Shown in pieces: positions 1 to 6,731 of a stretch of DNA of 19,048 bases (the stretch's first letter is position 1; each line of letters begins with the position of its first letter). This DNA is from Actinomycetota bacterium. Its GTDB lineage: Bacteria > Actinomycetota > Actinomycetes > JACCUZ01. The position numbers and the translations under genes are program-made. The notes under the pieces were generated by a model that worked only from the letters and a program-made list of their open reading frames with translations, was not told where the DNA came from and made no database searches. The stretch is from positions 1-19,048 of the forward strand of contig JAVEDG010000140.1 in the NCBI GenBank assembly GCA_030841245.1. The letters are read 5' to 3'.

Positions 1-2053
1 AGAGCGCGGCACAGCGACCCGGGTGCCACGGCTCGTGCCGGTCCGCGCGCGCCTCGAGCTCGACCCGGGCCGCCCGCCCGACTGCCCGCGCCGCCTCCAC
101 CGCATCGGCCCAGCCGGCCGCCCGGCCGCTGCCCCACCAGCCGGCCCGGTCGCGGTCACCGCTGAGCACTGCGCCCACCCGCCAGGGCTCGGCCGGCAGC
201 GCGGCGTCGAGCACCGCCCGCTGCTCGGGCGTCGGCGCCCGGTCCACCGGGAGCAGTGGCGCCGCCGGCAGCGGGTCCGGCCCCGGTCGGAACACGGGGG
301 CGAGCTCGAAGAGGGACACGTCGGTGTTGCCACGGCTCACGTTGCGCCGCAGCGTCGCCAGCAGCCCCGGCAGCAGTGTGGTGCGCAGCAACGGCTGCTC
401 GTCGTTGAGGGGGTTGGCCAGTCGCAGCGCGTGCCGGCGCGGGTCGTCCGCGGGGATCATCAGCGCGTCGAGCTCGGGCTCGCCGACGAAGGGGTACGAC
501 GGGGCCTCGACGTACCCGCCGTGCGCCAGCGCCAGGCCGACCCGACGGCGCAGCCGCTGCAGCGGCGACAGCCCGCGTCCGGCGGGTGCGAGCGGCAGCA
601 GGCCGGGGATCCGGTCGTAGCCGGCCAGCCTTATGACCTCCTCGTCGAGGTCGGCGGGGTCGGTCAGGTCCGGCCGCCACGGCGGCGGGACCACCCGCAG
701 CGGGCTGGACCCCGACACAACTGCACCGATCGTCTCGAGGTGCGCGACGACCTCCGCCGCCGGGATCGGCAACCCGGCCGTGCGCTGCGGCCGCTCCGGG
801 TCGAGCGCGACCGGCTCGCGGTCCCGGCGCAGGTCCACGTCGGTGCACCCGACATAGGTGGCGCCGCCGAGGTCCGCCAGCAGCTGCGCCGCCCGCGCCG
901 AGGCCGCCAGCGGCAGCTCGGGGTCGACACCGCGCTCGAAGCGCCGCGACGCCTCGCTGGAGAGCTTGTGCCGGCGGGCCATGTGGACGACACCGGACGG
1001 CAGGAAGTGCGCCGCCTCGATGACCAGGTCGGCCGAGCCGGCAGTGATCTCGGTGCTCAGCCCGCCCATCGTCCCGGCCAGGCCGATCGGCCCGGAGTCG
1101 TCGGTGATCAGGACATCGGCAGGGTCGAGGTCGCGCCGGACGTGGTCCAGCGTCTCCAGCCGCTCCCCGTCCTTGGCCCGCCGCACGACGACCGGGCCCT
1201 GCAGCCGGCCCCGGTCGAAGGCGTGCAGCGGCTGCCCCAGCTCGAGCATGACGTAGTTCGTCACGTCGACGGCCAGCGCGACCGGGCGCATCCCGCAGTG
1301 CACCAACCGCTGCTGCATCCACAGCGGCGTCCCGGCGGCCGGGTCGAGGCCGGTGACCGTGCGCAGCACGAACCGGTCGGCCGCGGTGGGGTCGGCTATC
1401 CGGCAGGGGTGCCCGTCGCCGGTGGCGTCGAGAGGCGCGACGTCGGCCGGGTCGCGGAACGCCACGCCGTACGCCGTGGCCGCCTCGCGTGCGAGGCCCC
1501 GGACGGACAGGGCGTAGCCGCGGTCGGGGGTGACGGCGACGTCGAGCACCTCGTCGCGCAGGGCGAGCAGCGCGGCCGCGCCCGTGCCGACCAGCAGCAG
1601 CGACGGTGTCAGCACATCGAGGTCGCGCAGCACCAGGATCCCCGTGTGGTCGTCACCCACCCCGAGCTCCCGGGCCGAGCAGATCATGCCGTCGCTGACG
1701 TGACCGTAGGTCCGGCGCGCACCGATCTCGAAGCCCCCGGGCAGCACGGCTCCGGGCAGCGCCACCACGACCAGGTCGCCGACGGCGAAGTTGAGGGCGC
1801 CGCACACGATGCCGTGCGGGTCGCCGTCCCCGGTGTCGACCGTGCACCAGCGCACCGTCTTGCCGTTGGAGTGGCTCTCCTCCTCGAACGAGAGCACCCG
1901 GCCGACGACGAGCGGTCCGGCGAGGTCCCGGCCCGGGCGGTCGACGGTCTCCACCTCGAGCCCGGCCAGGGTCAGCCGCTCCGCGAGGTCGCGACCGGTG
2001 ACGTCCTCGGGCAGCGCGGCGTGCTCTCGCAGCCAGGACAGCGGTACGCGCAC
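1..2053 (-). CDS. pheT: Phenylalanine--tRNA ligase subunit beta, 3'-truncated by window edge
   Basis: This is the beta subunit of the alpha2-beta2 cytosolic PheRS, which charges tRNA-Phe. I translated the frame by hand from the GTG at 2053 to base 1, about 684 codons, with no stop or frameshift. The usual length is about 800-850, so the C-terminal anticodon-binding FDX-ACB domain lies outside the window. The N-terminus MRVPLSWLREH is the standard PheT opening. It is followed by an EMAP/OB-type tRNA-binding domain (about residues 40-150), the B3/B4 editing region (about 210-370, including FERGVDPELP near its end), B5 (about 390-470) and the start of the inactive catalytic-like core (LANPLNDEQPLLRTTLLPGL). 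The GTG start is one base after the pheS TGA, and a GGAG in the pheS 3' end lies 7 bases upstream, so translation is probably coupled to pheS. The call is secure. Confidence 0.95.
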   Translation of the reverse strand, partial: MRVPLSWLREHAALPEDVTGRDLAERLTLAGLEVETVDRPGRDLAGPLVVGRVLSFEEESHSNGKTVRWCTVDTGDGDPHGIVCGALNFAVGDLVVVALPGAVLPGGFEIGARRTYGHVSDGMICSARELGVGDDHTGILVLRDLDVLTPSLLLVGTGAAALLALRDEVLDVAVTPDRGYALSVRGLAREAATAYGVAFRDPADVAPLDATGDGHPCRIADPTAADRFVLRTVTGLDPAAGTPLWMQQRLVHCGMRPVALAVDVTNYVMLELGQPLHAFDRGRLQGPVVVRRAKDGERLETLDHVRRDLDPADVLITDDSGPIGLAGTMGGLSTEITAGSADLVIEAAHFLPSGVVHMARRHKLSSEASRRFERGVDPELPLAASARAAQLLADLGGATYVGCTDVDLRRDREPVALDPERPQRTAGLPIPAAEVVAHLETIGAVVSGSSPLRVVPPPWRPDLTDPADLDEEVIRLAGYDRIPGLLPLAPAGRGLSPLQRLRRRVGLALAHGGYVEAPSYPFVGEPELDALMIPADDPRRHALRLANPLNDEQPLLRTTLLPGLLATLRRNVSRGNTDVSLFELAPVFRPGPDPLPAAPLLPVDRAPTPEQRAVLDAALPAEPWRVGAVLSGDRDRAGWWGSGRAAGWADAVEAARAVGRAARVELEARADRHEPWHPGRCAAL

Positions 2054-2054
2054 G

Positions 2055-3164
2055 TCAGAGCTCCGTACCGAAGGGCAGCGTGAAACGCACGTCGCCCTCC
2101 ACCATGTCGCGCATGTCCTCGGCGCCGTGGCGTGACATCAGCGTCCGCTCCAGGCCCATCCCGAAGGCGAAGCCGCTGTAGCGCTCGGGGTCGACCCCGG
2201 CAGCGACCAGGACGCGTGGGTTGACCATGCCGCAGCCGCCCCACTCGATCCAGCCCTCCGACGAGCAGGTCCGGCACGGCCGGTCCGGGCGCCCGACGGA
2301 GTCGCCGTGGCAGACCCAGCAGCGCAGGTCCATCTCCGCGCTGGGCTCGGTGAAGGGGAAGTACGACGGGCGCAGCCGCGTCGTCATGTCCTCGCCGAAC
2401 ATCGAGCGGGCGAAGTGCTCCAGCGTGCCGCGCAGGTGCGCCATCGTGATGCCCTCGTCCACGACCAGTCCCTCGACCTGGCTGAAGACCGGCGTGTGCG
2501 TCGCGTCGAGCTCGTCGGTGCGGTAGACCCGCCCCGGCACGATCGCGTAGATCGGCGGCTTGCGCGCCAGCATGGCGCGGATCTGCACCGGTGAGGTCTG
2601 CGACCGCATCGCCACGCCGGAGTCGACCGACGTGACCCAGAAGGTGTCCTGCGGCAGCCGCGCCGGGTGGTCGGGCGGGATGTTGAGCGCGTCGAAGTTG
2701 AACCACTCGGCCTCGATCTCGGGGCCTTCGATCCACTCGAACCCCATGCTGAGGAACAGCTCGGCGACCCGCTCCTGGATGGTCGTCAGCGGGTGCCGGG
2801 CGCCGAGTGGGGCGCGGTCCCAGGGCAGGGACACGTCGACCTTCTCCTCGACGAGGACCCGCTCGTCGCGGTCTCGCTCCAGCTCGGCTTGGCGCGCGGC
2901 CAGCGCCTCGGCGACGGCCCGGCGAGCCGTGCCGACCCGCTTGCCGGCGTCGGCCCGGGCAGCCGGCGGCAGCGCGCCGATCTCCCGGTTGGCCAGCGCG
3001 AGCGGGCTGCGGTCGCCCGCGTGCTCGTGCCGGACCGCATTGAGCTGGTCCAGGTCGGCGGCTGCGGCGATCGCGTCGATCGCTGCGGTGCGCGCGGCCT
3101 CGACCTCCTCGGCGTTCTACGGTGTCACCTGCACGGGGTCGTAGGACTTGTTCGGTGCGGACAT
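2055..3164 (-). CDS. pheS: Phenylalanine--tRNA ligase subunit alpha, interrupted by an in-frame TAG at codon 16
   Basis: This is the catalytic alpha subunit of PheRS (class II aaRS). The ATG at 3164 is preceded by GGAG at a 6-base spacing and opens with MSAPNKSYDPV, the typical actinomycete PheS N-terminus. Codon 16 (3119-3117) is TAG. The same frame then continues cleanly for 353 codons: the coiled-coil tRNA arm, GDRSPLALANREIGALPP, motif 1 (RHPLTT), motif 2 (YRTDELDATHTPVF), a CxxC...CxxC zinc-knuckle-like segment (CWVCHGDSVGRPDRPCRTC) and motif 3 (SGFAFGMGLERTLM). The only ATG/GTG/TTG start after the TAG is GTG at 2834, which would remove about 110 residues including the whole tRNA-contacting arm. 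The substrate-pocket THTSPVQ motif reads SQTSPVQ here. The gene could be a sequencing error, a true nonsense allele with readthrough or a second copy elsewhere, or it could start at 2834. Confidence 0.9.
3117..3119 (-). other. In-frame amber (TAG) codon 16 of pheS
   Basis: Reading from the ATG at 3164, codons 14-18 are ACA CCG TAG AAC GCC (T P stop N A). Both flanks are PheS-like in the same frame, so this is a base substitution and not an indel. In PheS sequences I remember from Streptomyces this position is leucine, so TTG to TAG is the simplest change. That comparison is from memory and was not aligned here. Confidence 0.9.
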
Positions 3165-3196
3165 GGGGGGCTCCGTAACGGCGTCGCGACCGCGGC

Positions 3197-3237
3197 GCTC
3201 ACGTCCGGGGCAGCCCGGACGGGTGAGCCTGGTCACC
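3197..3237 (-). promoter_or_regulatory. pheS leader with two mutually exclusive hairpins
   Basis: On the transcript strand the first hairpin pairs GGTGA (3237-3233) with TCACC (3226-3222). The second is much stronger: CGTCCGGG (3221-3214) pairs perfectly with CCCGGACG (3209-3202) over a 4-base loop. It is extended by GCTCA (3228-3224) pairing with TGAGC (3201-3197) across a 2-base bulge. Bases 3222-3228 belong to both, so the two cannot form together. This is the arrangement of an attenuator or a translational switch. There is no U-tract, no Phe-rich leader peptide and no T-box consensus, so any mechanism is inference. Confidence 0.5.
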
Positions 3238-3242
3238 GCCAG

Positions 3243-3248
3243 AGTCTA
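3243..3248 (-). promoter_or_regulatory. Putative -10 element of pheST promoter
   Basis: TAGACT on the minus strand is a good TAnnnT -10. It is followed by six bases (CTGGCG) and then a GTG at 3236 that is in frame with the pheS ATG. Transcription would start at about 3237-3236, giving a 5' leader of about 72 bases before the Shine-Dalgarno-bearing ATG. No TTGACA-like -35 exists, because that region is a pure C/G tract. The gene therefore has its own promoter rather than relying only on readthrough from the histidine kinase. Confidence 0.5.
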
Positions 3249-3272
3249 GGGGGGCGGGGGGCGGGGGTTGGG
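3249..3272 (+). repeat. G-quadruplex-forming G-tract abutting the pheS -10
   Basis: Four G-runs of 6, 6, 5 and 3 are separated by C, C and TT. This fits the canonical G3+N1-7 quadruplex rule with very short loops, which favour stable parallel structures. It lies on the template strand for pheS and occupies the spacer and -35 positions immediately upstream of the TAGACT -10. The sequence is directly visible; folding and any regulatory effect are inferred. Confidence 0.6.
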
Positions 3273-3286
3273 CCCGCCGGTACCGA

Positions 3287-4339
3287 CTACTCGAGGAAGT
3301 CGGGGGTGCCGGCGGGCAACGAAAATCGGAACAGCGCGCCACCCGACGGCGCGTGCCCGACCTCGATCTGCCCACCGTGCGCCTCGACCAGGCCCCGCAC
3401 GATGTAGAGGCCGAGGCCGGTGCCCCCGCGACGGCCCGACCGCCAGAACCGGGTGAACACCTGGCGCTGCAGCTCGTCGGGGATGCCCTCACCCTCGTCG
3501 GTCACGGTGACGGTCGCACCGTCGCCGCTCGAGGCCACGCTGACCCAGACCCGGCCGTCACCGTGCCGCACCGCGTTCTCCAGCAGGTTGGCAAGGATCT
3601 GGTCGAGCTTGTCCGCGTCGACCCACATCTCCGGCAGGTCGGTGGCGGCGTCCACCTGGAACCGGGCGGGGTCCGCGCCGGACGCGATGTGGCGGGCGAC
3701 ATGGCGCTGGACGACGGCGCAGATGTCGACGACCTGGCGGCGGACGACGAGGCGTCCGGAGTCGATGCGCGCGATGTCGAGCAGCTCGGTGATCAGCCGG
3801 GTGACCCGGTCGGCGTCGGCCTCGACGGTCTGGAGCATCAGCCGCTTCTGCTCGTCCGTGAAGCGGTCCCACTTGGCCAGCAAGGTCGCGGTGAACCCCT
3901 TCACGCTGGTGAGCGGGGAACGCAGCTCGTGCGCGACGGTCGAGACGAGCTCGGCCCGGCTGAGCTCCTCACGGGCCCGGTGCCGGGTGTCCCGCAACGA
4001 CACGACGACGGCGCTGGTCGGGCCGCCGGGTTCGTCGCGCAGGTAGCGGGAGGTGACGAGCAGCTCCGTCCCGTCCGGCAGCACCAGGTTGCGCTCGGGA
4101 TGGCCCGTCGTCGTACGCAGGCCGCCGTAGGGCAGGGCGCAGCCCCACCAGGGTCGCCCGTCCAGGCCGACGAGCGGGAGCGCGTCCTCGAGGGTCTTGC
4201 CGAGGGCCGAGCCGGCGTCCACCCCGGTCATCCGGGCGGCGGCGCGGTTGAACACGACGACGCGGGCAGTGTGGTCAGCCATCAGAAGCCCGTCGGGCAG
4301 CCCGTCGTACCCGACGAGCGGCTCGTCTCCCCTGGCCAT
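3287..4339 (-). CDS. Cytoplasmic PAS-domain sensor histidine kinase (orphan)
   Basis: This 350-residue two-component sensor kinase lacks a signal peptide or membrane span. Order of domains: an N-terminal PAS fold (about 5-120, with LPDGLLMADHTARVVVFNRAAARMTG-type features and VSLRDTRHR at its end); HisKA with H-box STVAHELRSPL (phospho-acceptor His137); and HATPase_c with N-box NLLENAVRHG (Asn255), G1 DEGEGIP (281-287) and G2 GGTGLGLYIV (305-314). All catalytic boxes are intact, so it should autophosphorylate. No response regulator is adjacent. As I recall it, a kinase gene occupies the same place between the rRNA methyltransferase and pheS in Streptomyces, so the location is probably conserved. 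The ATG at 4339 follows a -10-like TAGGCT by six bases and has no ribosome binding site, which suggests a leaderless transcript. The signal and partner are unknown. Confidence 0.9.
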   Translation of the reverse strand: MARGDEPLVGYDGLPDGLLMADHTARVVVFNRAAARMTGVDAGSALGKTLEDALPLVGLDGRPWWGCALPYGGLRTTTGHPERNLVLPDGTELLVTSRYLRDEPGGPTSAVVVSLRDTRHRAREELSRAELVSTVAHELRSPLTSVKGFTATLLAKWDRFTDEQKRLMLQTVEADADRVTRLITELLDIARIDSGRLVVRRQVVDICAVVQRHVARHIASGADPARFQVDAATDLPEMWVDADKLDQILANLLENAVRHGDGRVWVSVASSGDGATVTVTDEGEGIPDELQRQVFTRFWRSGRRGGTGLGLYIVRGLVEAHGGQIEVGHAPSGGALFRFSLPAGTPDFLE

Positions 4340-4345
4340 CTGACG

Positions 4346-4351
4346 AGCCTA
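4346..4351 (-). promoter_or_regulatory. -10 of leaderless promoter for the histidine kinase
   Basis: Minus-strand TAGGCT is followed by CGTCAG and then the ATG at 4339. That puts the transcription start at or next to the start codon. There is no Shine-Dalgarno sequence and no convincing -35. Confidence 0.5.
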
Positions 4352-4414
4352 CCGAGGACGGCAACGGCTTAGCCCGGTCCAGCGCGGAGCGCCGCGACGA
4401 GGGACCCGCGACGC

Positions 4415-5299
4415 CTACGTGTAGGGCTGGTACCCCGCACGGTCCATGACGTCGGCGAGGTCGCGCTCCAGCCGGCGCGCCGTGCCCGGATCCACGTCCT
4501 CCTCCCAGCGCCTACGGTTGACGAGGACGGCTCCCTCCAGCAACCGGTCGGGCCGGGGCTCCGAGCGGGCGGGCGGCTCGGTCACGGCCCGGGTGTCGGA
4601 GGGCTCCCCGAGGAAGTCGCAGATCGACCGGAACTCCTCGACCGGGTCATGGGTGAACTGCTCGTAGCTGACGATGCGCAGGTCCGGCTCGCAGGTCGCG
4701 CGCTCGTACGCTCCGAGGACCCCCTGCCGGTAGACGCGGACGAAGCGGGACACCGACACGTCGGCCCAGGACGCCGCTGGGTCCCGGCGTGCCCGGGCCC
4801 GGTAGGAGGCCAGGACGTCGACGGGGTGCCGGTGAATGAACAGCATGCGGCAGTTCGGACTGACCACGCGCAGCTTCTCGATGTGCGGGACGTTGCGCGG
4901 CGACTTCTCGACCATCCGAGCGCAGCCGCGTGCATCCCAGGCATGCGCGAGGTAGCTACGGACGATCAGGTGCATGCCACACCGCCGCCACAGCCACACG
5001 GGCAAGTCGCCGCGCAGCGCAAGGCTCAGCGGGCTCAGCGGGACGCAAGCCAGGCGCAGGTGACGAGTCTCCTCGAGGAACGCGGCGTACTGCGCGTGGT
5101 CGCCGAGCATGTAGCCCAGAAGCTGGCGCGGACGGTCCGGACCGAACCGGAAGCCGGTGGCCAGCCGGGAGAAGATCTGCGTCTCGTGGAGGTCGATCTC
5201 CTTCGGCGCGAACGACGGGTGCTTCTGCAGAGCCCGGTACAACATGCTGGTGCCGCTGCGCGGGTGGCCGATGATGAACACCGGGGACGCAGCGACCAT
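4415..5299 (-). CDS. Sulfotransferase family protein (PAPS-dependent)
   Basis: This 294-residue enzyme is predicted to transfer sulfate from PAPS to an unidentified acceptor. The 5'-phosphosulfate-binding loop is GHPRSGTSMLYRAL (residues 11-24; Arg14, Ser15, Gly16, Thr17). The 3'-phosphate-binding segment is HRHPVDVLASYRARARR (156-172; Arg157 and Ser165). The overall pattern fits the Sulfotransfer_3-like bacterial group. The ATG at 5299 was chosen because it sits just before the nucleotide loop. A GTG at 5332 would add 11 residues, and neither start has a clear ribosome binding site. It lies 86 bases after the rRNA methyltransferase stop and 75 bases before the kinase start, in the same direction. 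It is not part of the usual infC-pheT neighbourhood, so it looks like an insertion. Codon use resembles its neighbours. Substrates could be a glycolipid, peptide or secondary metabolite; nothing here decides. Confidence 0.85.
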   Translation of the reverse strand: MVAASPVFIIGHPRSGTSMLYRALQKHPSFAPKEIDLHETQIFSRLATGFRFGPDRPRQLLGYMLGDHAQYAAFLEETRHLRLACVPLSPLSLALRGDLPVWLWRRCGMHLIVRSYLAHAWDARGCARMVEKSPRNVPHIEKLRVVSPNCRMLFIHRHPVDVLASYRARARRDPAASWADVSVSRFVRVYRQGVLGAYERATCEPDLRIVSYEQFTHDPVEEFRSICDFLGEPSDTRAVTEPPARSEPRPDRLLEGAVLVNRRRWEEDVDPGTARRLERDLADVMDRAGYQPYT

Positions 5300-5385
5300 C
5301 CGGTTCGAGCTGCGCCGGAGAGAGTCTTTCACCGCTGGGCACTGTGCTGACCGGGCGGCCGCCGCCCGAAGATCCGTTCCGTCAC

Positions 5386-6252
5386 CTAGCCCCGCCTCTC
5401 GGTAGCCGACTCCCCTCGACCGTTGTCGAAGGTCCCCCCCGCGCTGTTCGCTCGTTGCACCCGCGCAGAAGCGTAGAGGCACACCGCGGCCGCTGTCGCA
5501 AGGTTGAGGCTCTCGGCGCGGCCGTGGATCGGGACGCGTACGACGTGGTCGGCCAGCGCGCGGGTCGCAGCGGGCATCCCCCACGCCTCGTTCCCGAAGA
5601 CCCAGGCGGTCGGGCCGGCCAGGAGCCCCGACCCGGCGGCCTCGTCCAGGTCGAGATCGCCGTGGCCGTCCGCGGCCACCACGGTCAGCCCGCCGCCGCG
5701 CAGCGCCGAGATCGCGTCGGCGACCGGCACGCCGATGACGATCGGCAGGTGGAACAGGCTGCCGGCCGAGGCGCGCACGCACTTGGGGTTGTAGGCGTCG
5801 ACGCTGTCGGAGGTCAGGACGACCGCGTCGGCACCGGCGGCGTCGGCGGTGCGGATGACGGTTCCCGCGTTGCCGGGGTCGCGGCCGTGCGCGAGGACGG
5901 CGACCAGCTGCGCTCCCGGGCCCACCGCCTCCGCGAGGGGCCGGTCGAGCAGGTGGCAGACGGCCACGACGCCCTGCGGGGTGACGGTCTGGGCCAGCGC
6001 CTTCATCACCTCGGCGCTGACCAGCGTGGTCGGGACCCCGGTGGCGACCGCCGAGTCGAGCAGCCGCGGGTCGCGTGCGGCGGCCTCACGGGTGTGGAAC
6101 AGCTCGACCACGGTCCCGGGCTCGAGCAGCGCCTCTCGCACCGCCTGCGGACCCTCGGCCAGGAACCGGCGGTCCCTGATCCGGAAGGCACGCTTGGCCA
6201 GCCGCCGGGCCGCCTGGACCCGTGGCGACCGCGCAGACGTCAACTCGGTCAT
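5386..6252 (-). CDS. SpoU/TrmH-family 23S rRNA 2'-O-methyltransferase (TsnR-like)
   Basis: This 288-residue SPOUT-fold methyltransferase is predicted to methylate a ribose 2'-OH in rRNA using S-adenosylmethionine. The N-terminal substrate-binding domain includes RRFLAEGPQAVREAL (about 29-43). The knotted catalytic domain carries motif 1 (GRDPGNAGTVIRTADAAGADAVVL), the NPKCVRASAGSLFHLPI segment, motif 2 (VFGNEAWGM) and motif 3 (VPIHGRAESLNLATAAAVCLY). The ATG at 6252 gives MTELTSARSPRVQ, a normal N-terminus; an upstream start at 6282 would fall within the intergenic hairpin. It follows rplT by 70 bases, as in other actinomycetes, and its role in ribosome maturation matches that operon. Exact target nucleotide and thiostrepton relevance cannot be read from sequence. 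Confidence 0.88.
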   Translation of the reverse strand: MTELTSARSPRVQAARRLAKRAFRIRDRRFLAEGPQAVREALLEPGTVVELFHTREAAARDPRLLDSAVATGVPTTLVSAEVMKALAQTVTPQGVVAVCHLLDRPLAEAVGPGAQLVAVLAHGRDPGNAGTVIRTADAAGADAVVLTSDSVDAYNPKCVRASAGSLFHLPIVIGVPVADAISALRGGGLTVVAADGHGDLDLDEAAGSGLLAGPTAWVFGNEAWGMPAATRALADHVVRVPIHGRAESLNLATAAAVCLYASARVQRANSAGGTFDNGRGESATERRG

Positions 6253-6268
6253 GTCGCCGCCAGCACGA

Positions 6269-6299
6269 GGGCCCCGCGGCAACCGATACCGCGGAGCCC
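6269..6299 (-). terminator. Strong intergenic hairpin between rplT and the rRNA methyltransferase
   Basis: On the transcript strand GGGCTCCGCGG (6299-6289) pairs with CCGCGGGGCCC (6279-6269) over a 9-base loop. This makes 11 pairs, one of them G-U. No U-tract follows. It may be a U-less actinomycete terminator, an attenuator reducing methyltransferase expression relative to ribosomal proteins, or an mRNA-stabilising 3' hairpin for rplT. Confidence 0.5.
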
Positions 6300-6322
6300 C
6301 GTCGTACCTGCTGGTGCCGGTC

Positions 6323-6697
6323 TCAGGCCGCGGACCCGCTGGCCGGCACGGCGGCCCGCGCCAGCTCGACCAGCGCGGCGAACGCGGTGGGATCGGTGAC
6401 GGCGAGGTCGGCGAGCACCTTGCGGTCCACCTCTACGCCGGAGGCCTTCAGGCCCTGGATGAACCGGTTGTACGTCATGCCGTTCTGCCGGGCCGCCGCG
6501 TTGATCCGCTGGATCCAGAGCTGGCGGAAGTCACCCTTGCGCTTCTTGCGGTCGCGGTAGGCGTAGGTCATCGAGTGGAGCATCTGCTCCTTGGCCTTGC
6601 GGTAGAGCCGCGACCGCTGTCCGCGGTAACCGCTCGCCCGCTTGAGGACCACCCGGCGCTTCTTGTGGGCGTTGACCGCCCGCTTCACGCGTGCCAC
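6323..6697 (-). CDS. rplT: 50S ribosomal protein L20
   Basis: This 124-residue early-assembly protein binds 23S rRNA. The sequence MARVKRAVNAHKKRR, the basic helix region, DFRQLWIQRINAAAR and MTYNRFIQGLK are all diagnostic. The length is normal, with a slightly Ala-rich C-terminal tail. The GTG start at 6697 is preceded by AGGAG at an 8-base spacing. It lies 34 bases after rpmI in the infC-rpmI-rplT operon. In many bacteria L20 represses its own operon, but no L20-mimic structure was identified here. Confidence 0.98.
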   Translation of the reverse strand: MARVKRAVNAHKKRRVVLKRASGYRGQRSRLYRKAKEQMLHSMTYAYRDRKKRKGDFRQLWIQRINAAARQNGMTYNRFIQGLKASGVEVDRKVLADLAVTDPTAFAALVELARAAVPASGSAA

Positions 6698-6731
6698 TGC
6701 TACATCTCCTGACGGTGGTGGGGTCGGACCG

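Noticed and set aside
23..2083. 686-codon open frame on the + strand over pheT, and a 388-codon minus frame at 156-1322
   Set aside because: Shadows of pheT in high-GC DNA: Arg/Pro/Gly-rich, no family features, while the pheT frame is complete and recognisable.
3090..3130. Frameshift as the cause of the pheS interruption
   Set aside because: The PheS-like sequence is in the same frame before and after the TAG, so no indel is needed.
3117..3236. Classical Phe-rich leader peptide attenuator or T-box before pheS
   Set aside because: No Phe codons in the upstream frame, no T-box consensus, no U-tract after either hairpin.
4415..5782. 455-codon version of the sulfotransferase starting at 5782
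   Set aside because: The first 150 or so codons overlap the methyltransferase gene in another frame and are Arg/Gly-rich; the family domain starts just after 5299.
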